Source: Hirudinaria manillensis (lineage: Eukaryota; Annelida; Clitellata; Hirudinida; Hirudinidae). From it: a stretch of DNA of 64,000 nt. A program made the position numbers and the translations under genes. Below the pieces are notes generated by a model, which ran no database searches, was not told where the DNA came from, and worked only from the letters and a program-made list of their open reading frames with translations. The stretch is taken from assembly GCA_034509925.1 (NCBI GenBank), contig CM067533.1, forward strand, positions 3,734,535 to 3,798,534, written 5' to 3'. Positions 1 to 10,248 of the stretch are shown here, one piece after another (within the stretch, counting starts at the first letter, position 1; each line of letters starts with the position of its first letter).

Positions 1-9
1 GACGGAAAT

Positions 10-2421
10 ATGCTTGGGAAACTTGTGCTAAATGCCAGGAATGAAATCACTTCGAGGAGTAATTTCATGACTTCTGAATTTGTGTCACTCTTTAAGCTTT
101 GTGAATATTTGCCTGGTCGAAGTGACACATACTCTAAAGAATGTGAAGAATTCATGGATTGTTACTACTCTGGGTTTCTGGAATTTCTACTGATTAATTT
201 TGATCCACAATGTCTCGACATTAGTACAAAAGGGAAAACCTTTGAAAATTTAATAAGGGACCTAATAATGTATGGTTCATCAGAACAAGCATTCCTTGTC
301 ACATGTCAATCTTTGAACAAGATTAGGCACCAAAGTTTGAAATTTCATAAAATTGTAACTTGGGTTGTAGACCTTGTAGAAAGTAATTGTATAAGTAAAG
401 CATTATTCAAAAGGTGTCAAGGACATTGCTCTGGTGTCTCATTACTTTCTACTGATGAGTCATTCAAAGAGTTTATTCAAGCCATCTCCTCTCTTCCAGA
501 CATTGTTCTCTTTCAGAACAAGGATTCCTTGACAACAGATCTATTTTATCCAGATAAATATTCTTTCTGCATTAGTAAACAGATCATCACAACATTGACA
601 TTTTGCCATAGGAGACTAGCTTCTGGTCTCGACACATCTGTCATTCCAATATCAAGATTGGTTGGGAAAATGTGTTTGTCTGGATATGGACAAGTCCTGT
701 GGAAGTGCATAATAGATTTGATTTCAGCAGAGCTTTCAAAGATTTTGTTATGGAGAAGACTGATTCAAAAGGTTATTTCAAATGTTGATGATTGGTGTCT
801 TGATTGTGTGGTCGAACCATTAATAGTTCAGATCAACTCGTCTCAGAAAATGGTTGACTTCTTAGGTGACCTACCCCTAAGAAACCCAAAACTCGAAAAC
901 ATTCTCATCCATAAGTTTATATTATCTCGGTACTTCTCCGATCCAAGGATTCCAAAGAACATACTAAAATATTTGTCGTCCAATGCAGATTTGAGGAAGC
1001 TGTTTGACAAACTATTTATAAATGTTCTTAAAGTTTGGTGTCAGAAAGATTTATTGAAATATCAACCATTTGAACAGACTCACTACTTGTGCCAAATAAT
1101 TTTAATAGGCTTGCAAATAATCAAAAAAGATACAGTCGTTCCAGAGGACATTAAAGAAGAAATGAATAAAACTGTTCTTAATGGATTAGCTTCTTATTTG
1201 GATTCATCTGTGAATGAAATCCGACAAATGGGAATGATTGTTGCTCAAAACCTTGCCTCAATAGCAGTTTCTGGTGAAATCAAGCTTGAGTTGCCAATTG
1301 AAGATGATCACTTTACAAAAAAGCTTCTCTTACTTTTGGAATCTGATGATTGTGATGAATTGGAGATGCATTCTAATGACAGTGCCTGTGATGAACAGGA
1401 AAGCAATGCAAAGTCACCAGTTAAGGAATTGTTGGACAGCGATGATGATGATGACCTACAACCTTTACCAGAGGTACCAAGAAAAGCAGGTCCGATATAT
1501 TTTCTTCAATGCATTGAAGGCCTAACAAACTATGAGGACCATAAATTTATGGAGGAATGCTTGAAGGCCTGTGGTTCACTCATAGAGAAACATTCTGGGT
1601 TAGATGAATTAGATCTTGAATTGTGCAAGAGACTGCTTTATTTGGAGGATCGGTTCTCTATCGACAATTTCCAAGATCTCAGGTTCAATGCTCTCATTGG
1701 ACTGGTTGTAAAAAGTCCTGAAGCAACTGCACAATTCTTGGCCAAAGAATTTTATGAGAGGAATTACAACCAAAGGCAGAGATTGGAAATGTTGGACATC
1801 CTGGCCAAAGGTGCACAAAGACTTGCATTTCCCACATCAAGCAAAGAAAGTAAGGACGAGGATCAATGCATCAAAGAATATCGCCAGGATGATATAAAAG
1901 ATTGGAAAAAAGTTGTCCAGGATAGAATCGATGCGAAGACGAGAAGGTTTGCCAAAGATCGGTCGGAAATACGAACGAAAGTATTTAAAAACCGATTTTC
2001 TACCTGCTCAGGATGGTTCTTTTATCCGCTATTGAAGAACGTTGGCACAAAAGAACACTTTGACATGTTTGGAGAAGACCACTTGCTTTTGGAAAAATTC
2101 TTAAATACACTGGCTTCAATTGTTTATTGCTCCATGAACATATCAAGCTCAAGCAACATGGCAAAGACTTTGATGCAGTTCAGCAGTCAATTCAGGATGC
2201 ATCCTGAGGTGGGCATAAGGAGAGCAGTTCTTCATGCTGTTTTTGTTTCTGTTTTGGTCCTTGATGCAAGCAAATCTCTGATCGAAGTGCCCCAAGAACT
2301 GTGTGACTTGCATTCTTGGCTAGTTGTGGTTAATTTGAGAGATCCTGATTCTCAATGTTCACAATTTTCAGAACAAATTCTCTCCTTATTGAATGCATTC
2401 AAAACAAAACTTTTGCAATGA
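10..2421 (+). CDS. TELO2: TELO2 / TEL2, PIKK-maturation factor of the TTT complex
   Basis: This 803-codon open frame has no intron. TELO2 with TTI1 and TTI2 forms the TTT co-chaperone, which works with HSP90 and R2TP to stabilise PI3K-like kinases (ATM, ATR, mTOR, DNA-PK). The frame follows the remembered human protein (about 837 aa) along its whole length: LDTSVIPISRLVGKM near residue 210, EIRQMGMIVAQ near 405, an acidic linker (DSDDDDDLQPLP, near 477) where the family has its CK2-phosphorylated segment, then FYERNYNQRQRLEMLDIL near 580, and a C-terminus KTKLLQ like KNRLLP in human. The first Met falls near the expected family start, but the frame stays open to the window edge, so a little N-terminal sequence could be missing. 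It converges on VIPAS39. A single long coding exon is unusual next to intron-rich neighbours; an intron-poor gene or an old retrocopy are both possible, although the intact frame favours function. Confidence 0.93.
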   Translation: MLGKLVLNARNEITSRSNFMTSEFVSLFKLCEYLPGRSDTYSKECEEFMDCYYSGFLEFLLINFDPQCLDISTKGKTFENLIRDLIMYGSSEQAFLVTCQSLNKIRHQSLKFHKIVTWVVDLVESNCISKALFKRCQGHCSGVSLLSTDESFKEFIQAISSLPDIVLFQNKDSLTTDLFYPDKYSFCISKQIITTLTFCHRRLASGLDTSVIPISRLVGKMCLSGYGQVLWKCIIDLISAELSKILLWRRLIQKVISNVDDWCLDCVVEPLIVQINSSQKMVDFLGDLPLRNPKLENILIHKFILSRYFSDPRIPKNILKYLSSNADLRKLFDKLFINVLKVWCQKDLLKYQPFEQTHYLCQIILIGLQIIKKDTVVPEDIKEEMNKTVLNGLASYLDSSVNEIRQMGMIVAQNLASIAVSGEIKLELPIEDDHFTKKLLLLLESDDCDELEMHSNDSACDEQESNAKSPVKELLDSDDDDDLQPLPEVPRKAGPIYFLQCIEGLTNYEDHKFMEECLKACGSLIEKHSGLDELDLELCKRLLYLEDRFSIDNFQDLRFNALIGLVVKSPEATAQFLAKEFYERNYNQRQRLEMLDILAKGAQRLAFPTSSKESKDEDQCIKEYRQDDIKDWKKVVQDRIDAKTRRFAKDRSEIRTKVFKNRFSTCSGWFFYPLLKNVGTKEHFDMFGEDHLLLEKFLNTLASIVYCSMNISSSSNMAKTLMQFSSQFRMHPEVGIRRAVLHAVFVSVLVLDASKSLIEVPQELCDLHSWLVVVNLRDPDSQCSQFSEQILSLLNAFKTKLLQ

Positions 2422-3235
2422 TCTTCATTTGTGTGCCTTTTATTTAAAGTTATTTTCAAATGAGATGAATACATGTATAATTAATAAGTCATTCACGGGG
2501 AACTCGAATGCCATTGGCTCAAAACACCCAACAGTTGTCAGAAAATCATAAATGATCTCAAGTGATCAAATACCACAGAGTGCCGTTCCTGCAAGCTTAA
2601 AGTTTAATTTCCTCCTTCAGAGGCCTCTAACTGTTCCATTAACTATCAGAATAGTAGGTAAAATAAATCGGAAGTTGTCCACTTTATTTTGAGTGTGTTG
2701 GCAAAAGCAGCTTGAAATGTGTGGTGTAAAAAATGTATGGAGGTTAAAATTACTTTCTAATACCTGGTTTTCATCTGGACTTCAATACCAATACCTGCCT
2801 TTAGTCATGATAGTGTGTAATCCCAATAGTTCCTGACTGTGATGCCATCTATGGACGGTCCCAGAGATGTGAAGGATAAGGGCAACAATTTGGTGTTAGC
2901 AACAATTATTATGTCACAAAATAAAGCATTAAGTATTTCAACAATAAATTCAGATTTTCATTATAATGAAATCTTATTTTCAATGAATCAAGAGACAATT
3001 TACAATTGTAAATACACAATAGTCAGTTTAGATGAACTTGATGATCTTGAAACTCACTTCTGTGCAAGTTGCATTTTTAAAAATGTTTAAATTAAATAGG
3101 AAAAATGTACAGGAAAACAAGTTAGTACTTCCACTTGATTGTCTGAAAATAATATTAATAATAATATAAAAAATATATTATAATATATCAATAATAATAT
3201 AAATAATAAAAATTAATAAAACAACATTGATAGTC
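2422..3235. other. Convergent intergenic / 3' UTR stretch between TELO2 and VIPAS39
   Basis: No convincing coding exon is seen. The stretch is AT-rich, has an AATAAA-type signal near 2919 on the + strand (late for TELO2), and has an AT-only low-complexity patch at about 3150-3235. It probably holds the two 3' UTRs. Confidence 0.5.
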
Positions 3236-6200
3236 TTAATTAGCGGTCATCACCTTGTCATTCAGGATTTCTGATGCTAAGTAATCTTCTGGAGTTTTTG
3301 ATTTTAAGTTTATTCTGTACTTTTCAATCATGTCTTTGTCTCTTAAGTCTTTGTACGCCTGAAGGTAGGTCCGCAATTATATAAATTAATATATAAACAT
3401 AATTGTTATTATGACAAAACCTGAAGTACGACTGCATGACACTCGAACTTTGTTGCAACTTCGATTCTGTTGCTCACGTCATCAACCAGCATGCAGTACC
3501 TTTCTTTAACCTATGTGAAAATGGCTGGCTCTTTACCAGATCCAGTTGCAGACATAAGGTTCTGATCTAACCTCCTTTGGTACAGACATGTGATGCAAGA
3601 GGGAAACAATACGTTCAAATGGGACGGGGGACTTCATTTTGTTTGCTCCGATCCACGACTGAAATAGTTAAATGGATGGATGGGTGAATGAATGGATGGA
3701 TGGATGGACATTCAAATGCATTAAAGGAAGAAGGATTGACTCAATGGAAGGACTGTTTCAATGATTGATTGAAAAGTAAAGAACACATTTGTCCAAACAA
3801 AATTTGTCAGGTTTTGATTTAACCTTGGTCACAAAAAGATTCTCAATTTGATTCCACTTCTTCAGCCTCGAGAGGGCACTCACTGCCTTCCAAATGAACT
3901 GTTTCTCTGTGAGCTTATTTAAATATTACATTCGACATTAAATAAATTGTTTAACATAATTTATTTAATATTCCATTTAATAAATATTCGCTCACTCAAA
4001 TATCAGGTAGTCAAAATCTCACCTGCTGAGACTTCTTAACCATCAAAGGGCTTCCTAAGACATTCTACAAATTTAAAGCGTGCCACAATTAGTAAATAAA
4101 TGTAATAAAAATAATTTAATAACTCATCCAAATCACCTCAGACTTGTCAAAGTGGTACAGACATGCATAGTACAAAGTACTGAGTGCAGACGTTCCAACC
4201 AACGAGACGGAAGGTGGAATCTCTTTCAGGATGGGATTCATCCCCTTCACGAGGTCTTTTTCGTCATTTTCCTGACAATTAATCAAAACTTCTAGGAAAA
4301 AGAACTCGGGTAAAATGCCAATCATCAAAATGGCAGAAATCTGAGAATCAGTATAGTTAATAATTAATAAATAAATAAATTAATTAATTTTGGGACAGGC
4401 TGTAAAACAGGCTTTAATTAAAGGGTTAGAGCAATGAACATGTTTAACTGTGGAGAATCAACCTGAATTGGCAATTGAAGTTCAAGTAACTTGATGTAAC
4501 GCTGCAAAATGGAGCTTTCAAATTGAAGGTTTGCATCTGGTTTGAAGTGAGACCTGCAGACCAACTCGAATTTAATACAAATTTAAGCATTTAAACAATA
4601 AAAAAACATGATATTTATCAGAAAATCCTGACAATTGGAGATCAAACATTTAAATATTCAGAGAGTTTTAACATTTTAATATTTTTAATTATTTTAATAG
4701 TTTAAATGTTTTAAACATTTCATAGTTTAAGAAAATAAATATCTAAAAAATAACTATTAGATAATGGAGATAATTGATCACATTAAGAGGAGCATTTATT
4801 TAAAATAAAATTTTAATCTAAACAATTTAAATTCGACAACAAATTTTGACCAACTCAAGACATCGGTTGAGCTGAGGAATCTTTTGTGATGAATTACTTG
4901 CAATTTTGAACCTCAACATCTGCATAAACCAGCATAAAGTGGCAGAGTAGTGAGAGTGGCATAGTAATGAGGGTTTGTAAAAATGGCCTTATATTCAATA
5001 CATTATTACAAGTCAACACAAAACAATGAAGACTGTCACAATACTTACTGCTGCCTGTTCATCTTTTTGGAATATACTGAAACAATAAATGAAATTGCTT
5101 TAGAGAAAATAAATGAGACTTTAAGCAAATAAAATGTTTTTAATTTTTATCAAATTTTACAGTTTATTAAAACAAATTAAAATTAAAATGGTAAACTGGA
5201 GAACCATAAATAATAACTGTTAACTTTAATAGAAGAAATTCTGGGAATGCTAAATCACTGCTTCACAAACCTGAGGGCATCCGTAAGGGTGGTCAAAGAT
5301 GTTTCCGACTGGAGGTAAGCGAGGTAATGTTCAACGGCTGCAGGTCTCTTTGCAATTTCCAAGTTGAACAGACTCGACTTCATGGTCTTCTGCAAGAACA
5401 GGACAACCTGGAAAAGAAGGATCTTTATGAATAATAGAATAACAATTTTCTGACATATTCTTGAAAAACTAGTCAAATAATAAACTAATATTTAAATTTA
5501 TTTAATAATATTAGTTAAACTCGTATTGGACTGACAGCGAGTATGGCATTTCCTTCGCAAGAAGACAGCGCTTCATCCAACAGGCATAACTTGTCTTCCT
5601 TTGATTTATATGACTCCAATGAATAACTCTTGAAAATGCAAAATAATAAGTCACACAAAATGCTAAAGATCATAAATTTCCAAATAAAATATATTAAGCA
5701 ATAAAAAATTAAAATCTTTTTGACTACATTTTAAGTAAAGGATTATTTAGATGTCTCTCTCTCTCTCTTGTTATCACAAAAATTAAGCACAACGTAATAT
5801 TATTACATAAGGTAATATTATTCACAATTCAATTAACCGAATTAAGGTTGATAAAAGTAACTATAACAGTCAATTGTGTTATTAAAATCACTGGAAAATA
5901 TAAAAACAATTAGCTATTAATAAAGAATGAGCATTATAATCAAAATACAAAATAATTAGCATTTAATTAAATATATACCATTAAAGTTTTGAAAATATTC
6001 AAAATTATCGATAACTCTTGTTTAACATTTTAAAAAGAAAATAAAATAATAAAAAATACCTCTCCGAGTACAATCCTCAAAACTGTTGCACGAGGACTCA
6101 AACCTTCCTTAAAAATCATAATTAATCAGTTATTAATTAATTAAGTTATCAATTTATTAGCAACAAATATATTCTTGCTGGTGATCAATTAATCAACCAA

Positions 6201-8021
6201 TATATCACTAAATAAATAAATAAAAAATATTAAAAAATAAATAAATGTGTCCATCCCAATCACAAAGAAAAATGTGCAGCAACTGCTAAGGTGAACATAC
6301 AACAATAACTAATATATAACATGTGTTTCCATTGGTAAACCAAATATATGCAAATGAAGCATATTTATATTCATATATCAATCAAATATATTTGTATGTA
6401 AGTATAAATAAAATAAACATGTATCTACATGTAGTTTCAATATATCTTGTATCTACATGTAACTAAAATATACTTGTAGCTAAATGTAAATAATTACTTG
6501 CAACAACTTTCACTCACCAATTTCCTTCTCTCCAAATCATATTTCTGTTGATCGGCTGAAGGTTTGGCTTATGAATTACAATTGATATAAAAAAAATCAT
6601 ATTAAATAATAATGTTTTACAATATATAATACATATTTAATATATTATGTTTTAACATAATAAAAGAATTCTAATATTAAGAGAAGTTTGTATGAATTTT
6701 TCATCTTTGAAAACTTATGAAAAGATTCAGTTAACAGCCAAATGAACTTTTTGCAAATTATATGCCAAACAATGCCTATAATAACATAAAATTATCGATC
6801 AATAATTAATATACAAAAGAAATATTCCACATTTCATGAGTATATTTATTTATATATAGTGGTAATAAATCAGCAGCTCAATGAGCAAAACCATGCTTTA
6901 AAACAATCGATTTATGTTCAAACAAAACTGAAAACACCTTAATTAAAAATATTAATACAGTCAAGTCTCACTACTATGCCACCCGTTGGGACCGAGCAAA
7001 AGTGGCATAGTAATGGGGGTTTGTAAAAATGGCTTTATTTTCTCAAGTTACCCATCAGCTCAGTATAAAGCTCTCATGATCGTTGGCTGCCGCATCCCCT
7101 TTCGGCAGATCTCTTTGCTTCAGCTTCACTCTGCACCGTCTTGAACGCGATGTTGTGGTGCTTCTTGGAATTGTCCAGCCAACCATTCGCTTGAGCTTCT
7201 GAGCTGACATTTGCTAATCTTCACTCCAGCTTGAAATTCTCACATACAATCTCGACATTCACTCTCATTCCTATTTACACTCCCAGTCAACTTTGCCCAT
7301 TCGACCAATCAAATTCCATGGAATGATCCATCACCCTCCTTAATCATCCATCACCAACAAGTCCTGGGAAAGTATTAACCTGATCAAGTCTTAAAAATAC
7401 AAGGTAATGTCTTAATTGCTTCCCCCCCTGACTGGAAATATGTCCTTAACTTCATGGGTTAGATAAACATTGTCAGGAACCTGGTGGCTTAGTAGTAAGA
7501 GTTGGGAATGGGATAGTAAATTTATTTTGTATTGAATTTTGTTGGGACCTAGCAAAGTGGCATAGTATCGAGATTTGTTTGTAATATCAAATTATCAAAT
7601 TGAGAAAAATTCACCTAATTCCAATGATGGCAAAACCAATGATGTTGCAACAGACCTATTATCTACAAGTTGAAAATTTTTAATGCATCACCCAGACTAA
7701 CAAAAATAATTTTCTAACTATGAGGTCTTTCAGCAAAGCTTTCAATTGTATTTGCTTCCTCACAAAATATTCTCTCATTAGCTGACAGTGAAACGTCAAT
7801 ATCCTGCGTAGAAAATAGTATGTAGCTTCAATTCAATGGAACCAATGTCAATTTCAGTCATTTATATATTCGTGATATCCACCCTCACAAAAAAAAACCC
7901 TCAACTTTATTAGAAAACCAACTTCTGCTATGGGAATCACCTCATTGAAAAAGTTCGAAGATGTTACTGAGGCATTTGAATGCTCCCAATATTGATCTTG
8001 TTCTTTTTCAGAGTTGCTCAT
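3236..8021 (-). CDS. VIPAS39: SPE39 homologue VIPAS39 (VIPAR), VPS33B partner
   Basis: Multi-exon gene. VIPAS39 binds VPS33B (CHEVI complex) and acts in endosome-lysosome and apical sorting. Exon 1 (7941-8021) starts MSNSEKEQDQYWEHSN, like the EEEYWNSS start of the human protein. Exon 2 is 7719-7803. Later exons, read downward, include ones near 6524, 6062-6109 (SPRATVLRIVLGE), about 5540-5630 (SLESYKSKEDKLCLLDEAL, against SLEDKLYLLDEA in human), 5270-5410, 5050-5077, 4470-4550, 4138-4345 (VSLVGTSALSTLYYACLYH), 4023-4064, 3826-3894, 3575-3650 (SWIGANKMKSPVPFERIV), 3424-3513 and 3236-3361. The C-terminus DDVSNRIEVATKFECHAVV corresponds to the VPS16-like C-terminal domain. One junction (5050 to 4550) is out of phase by one base as I read it, so a microexon or a different splice site is likely there. 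Predicted length is about 430 aa, shorter than human (493) because the acidic, disordered N-terminal part is reduced. Confidence 0.9.
4955..4992. mobile_element. Short relic of the pogo-like repeat end
   Basis: About 38 bp (AGTGGCATAGTAATGAGGGT onward) closely match the inner part of the left terminal repeat of the element at 6958-7581 (there 7001-7038). It lies in another VIPAS39 intron and indicates a second, largely eroded insertion of the same family. Confidence 0.55.
6958..7581 (-). mobile_element. Non-autonomous pogo/Tigger-type DNA transposon in VIPAS39 intron
   Basis: A 624-bp element lies between TA dinucleotides (6956-6957 and 7582-7583), the target duplication of the Tc1/mariner/pogo superfamily. 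The ends are inverted repeats: CAGTCAAGTCTCACTACTAT on the left against CAAACAAATCTCGATACTAT read inward from the right (5 differences), both continuing to GCCAC and then a GGGACC core. On the minus strand, about 7090-7200 still encodes a CENP-B/pogo-type helix-turn-helix fragment (ANGWLDNSKKHHNIAFKTV), recognisable from the family GWLxxFKKRHNI motif. No catalytic DDE region remains, so it cannot move on its own. The host gene is not disturbed because the element is intronic. Confidence 0.8.
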
Positions 8022-8809
8022 CTGTGTGTTGGAAACGCCTTGTCTTTGAACTAAATGGATTTATCAGTACTATAACCGCTAAAAAACCACACTAAAAACA
8101 CTCATTAGGGAAGAACTAAATCCAATGATAACGCACAGCTTTAAGAATTTATAAGGTATAATTCCAACAATCTGTATTATTCCCAAACTGGCCGATTGTA
8201 TACATGATGTACACTAACGCTATATTTACATATATGTCGAAACAGGGTTTAAAAATCTATCAATTTTAAAAGTTCCTTAGTAATTTTTAAAAGATTGCAC
8301 GGATTGTTTAAAAATAACGTGTTAATTGTTGGTCATATCGTCACAAAGTAATTAAAAGGTTTTTCAAACCGGTACCTGTATAAGTGAAAGGAAAAAGACA
8401 ACTCACAGGCACAAGTTTTATTAGTTTGCCAGAGGATCTGGGTATATGATATTCCTACTTTCCTTTCCCATTGACCACTACCATCTGCAAGTTGTTAGAG
8501 CATAGCTTTGGCACAGGAAAGACTTGGATCCTTCTCTGCTATACCAAGATATAAGCCAAACCATAAGCCAAGATTAATGGCAAAGGCAGAGATTAATATA
8601 AGTTTTAAAAGTGAGGGCTTTGTAAGCATTTAGTTTGCATTTGGAAATAGTCTTAGCAAATATTTTTAGCATAATTAGGCCTAAAAATAATCATGGAAAA
8701 GCAAACCGGATCATATGCTCAGATCTACAATCCACTAAATAAAGCAAAAGTAATTGATTTTGCTTAGTGTCTATTAAAAACATTTTAATCAATATTGCTT
8801 ATGATTTAG
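8022..8809. other. Intergenic, no gene seen
   Basis: AT-rich DNA upstream of VIPAS39. It presumably contains the VIPAS39 promoter. I see no coding exon, RNA gene or repeat that I can support. Confidence 0.4.
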
Positions 8810-9067
8810 GACCAGTGTCCTAGTGTTGAGTCGCGCACCGTGGACAAGCGTGGTGGCACCGAAAAGTACGACCACATAGTCGTACGAAATGCAGACGCCA
8901 GCGTTGCAGATAGCTTCCTGTACGACAGAAGCACTGGAACCGTCGTCGAGGAAATCTTTAAAGCCGTTAAACAGATCAACTCTGGTCAATATCCGACTAG
9001 AGTTGAAGCTCCTGCCGGAAAGCCCGTGAAAAGAGGGCGAAGCCGACCCAGACTTGCTCCATATTAA
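8810..9067 (+). pseudogene. Unidentified ORF fragment in a GC-rich island
   Basis: An open frame of about 85 codons runs from the stop at 8807 to the stop at 9065. It has no ATG at its start and contains DASVADSFLYDRSTGTVVEE and a basic C-terminus (KPVKRGRSRPRL). Base composition jumps from the AT-rich background to GC-rich, coding-like DNA. I do not recognise the family. Coding sense continues in other frames to about 9830, interrupted by stops, so this reads as a decayed insertion (viral, transposon or retroposed gene) and not as a host exon. Confidence 0.35.
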
Positions 9068-9317
9068 TCGAGAACAAATGAATCGTCGGACAAGCCGGCC
9101 CTAAATTTCTCATCTCCGAAACCTTCGAAGCCAATGTCTGGCTTCAGCCACGTCAAGGTTGACGTTGTGACATTAGGGTCAAAAATCCAGACGTCGTAAA
9201 ATTAACGAAGGAATCCCTACCACCAAAAATCGATGAGGCGTTGGAGGGTAGCCAACTTTATCACTTTTTCAAAGTCTAGGCCAGTGTCCGCTGAAACAAA
9301 CTACGGACTCTTCGTTT

Positions 9318-9701
9318 ATGGATAAGGTGCAAAGCCACAGCCACCTCACCAGCTCATTGGATCAGATACACCATCTGCTTTCGGAATGCCGGAGATTGGT
9401 GAGTTTCTTGGGACGAGAAAGTCGTCGATCCCCTCGACCGACTGCCTTTATCAGAGTGGAGGAGCTAGACCCAAATGATAAAAAGTACAACCCTAAGTGC
9501 TTTGAGACCAAGAACGCGCTTGCCTCCAGGGTTCTAACTCCCAGCGGTCCAAAGTACGACCTGACGTCTCTGGCCAAACTTTCGAATTCGTTCGAAATGG
9601 TCGCCTACTTGATGAGCGAGCAGGCGCTCAGACCAATTCTCGCTGGGAAGCATTTCAAATACCAAACTTTCCTCCAGTCGAACGACGAAATTAAATACTA
9701 G
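9318..9701 (+). pseudogene. Unidentified ORF fragment, second part of the GC-rich island
   Basis: This 127-codon open frame, with ATG at 9318, includes the segments AFIRVEELDPNDKKYNPKCF and LAKLSNSFEMVAYLMSEQAL. After the stop, about 30 further codons in a shifted frame (ending near 9837) also look protein-like, and the DNA then returns abruptly to AT-rich. I see no known domain. Its composition matches the fragment at 8810-9067 and not the neighbouring genes, suggesting one foreign or mobile unit of about 1 kb broken by frameshifts. Confidence 0.35.
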
Positions 9702-9840
9702 AATTCCACGAAATCAAATAGAGCAGCGGGGAAGGTTGCCTTGGCAAGGCACTGTGGATCCAGCAGATCTTCAAGAAACTGATGCAGCTCGCAGCGAAAC
9801 ACCACGTCTACGTGTTTGACGTTTCTTCCGGAAACTAACG

Positions 9841-10248
9841 GAGAATTTATTTTTCTTTTCTATTTCTATTTGCGCGATTTCACATATAAATACAAATACT
9901 CTAAAAAATATATAAACTCGCGTTTATTTTTCGTGTAATATTACTACTTAGCCAATCTCAGCTCAGTTTGCGTAAGCTCCGTCCCTCTATTTGTATACGG
10001 AAAGGGCAAGTGCGCGGCAGGCCCGCATATTTGCCTGAAGCCGATTTCCCTGTCTAAACCAGGCCTGACCCTTGCAGGTTTCTGAGACTGAGGTCATGAA
10101 ACTCACCACATTTTAATAAGGAAGATGCACTACGAAATGTGACTCCTCCCTCATGAATTATATTAATGAGTATTACAGTATCTTCTCTGAACTGGTAAAT
10201 ACATCGACATTAAGGGATATATTCGGGAAATTCTAGATTTGAAAAAAG
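9841..10248. other. Intergenic, upstream of the CARD gene
   Basis: A short GC-richer patch lies at 9960-10080 inside AT-rich DNA. It probably includes the promoter of the CARD gene. No gene is recognised. Confidence 0.35.

Noticed and set aside
9362..9577. Minus-strand open frame in the GC-rich island
   Set aside because: It is shorter than the overlapping plus-strand frame, which continues coding-like on both sides.
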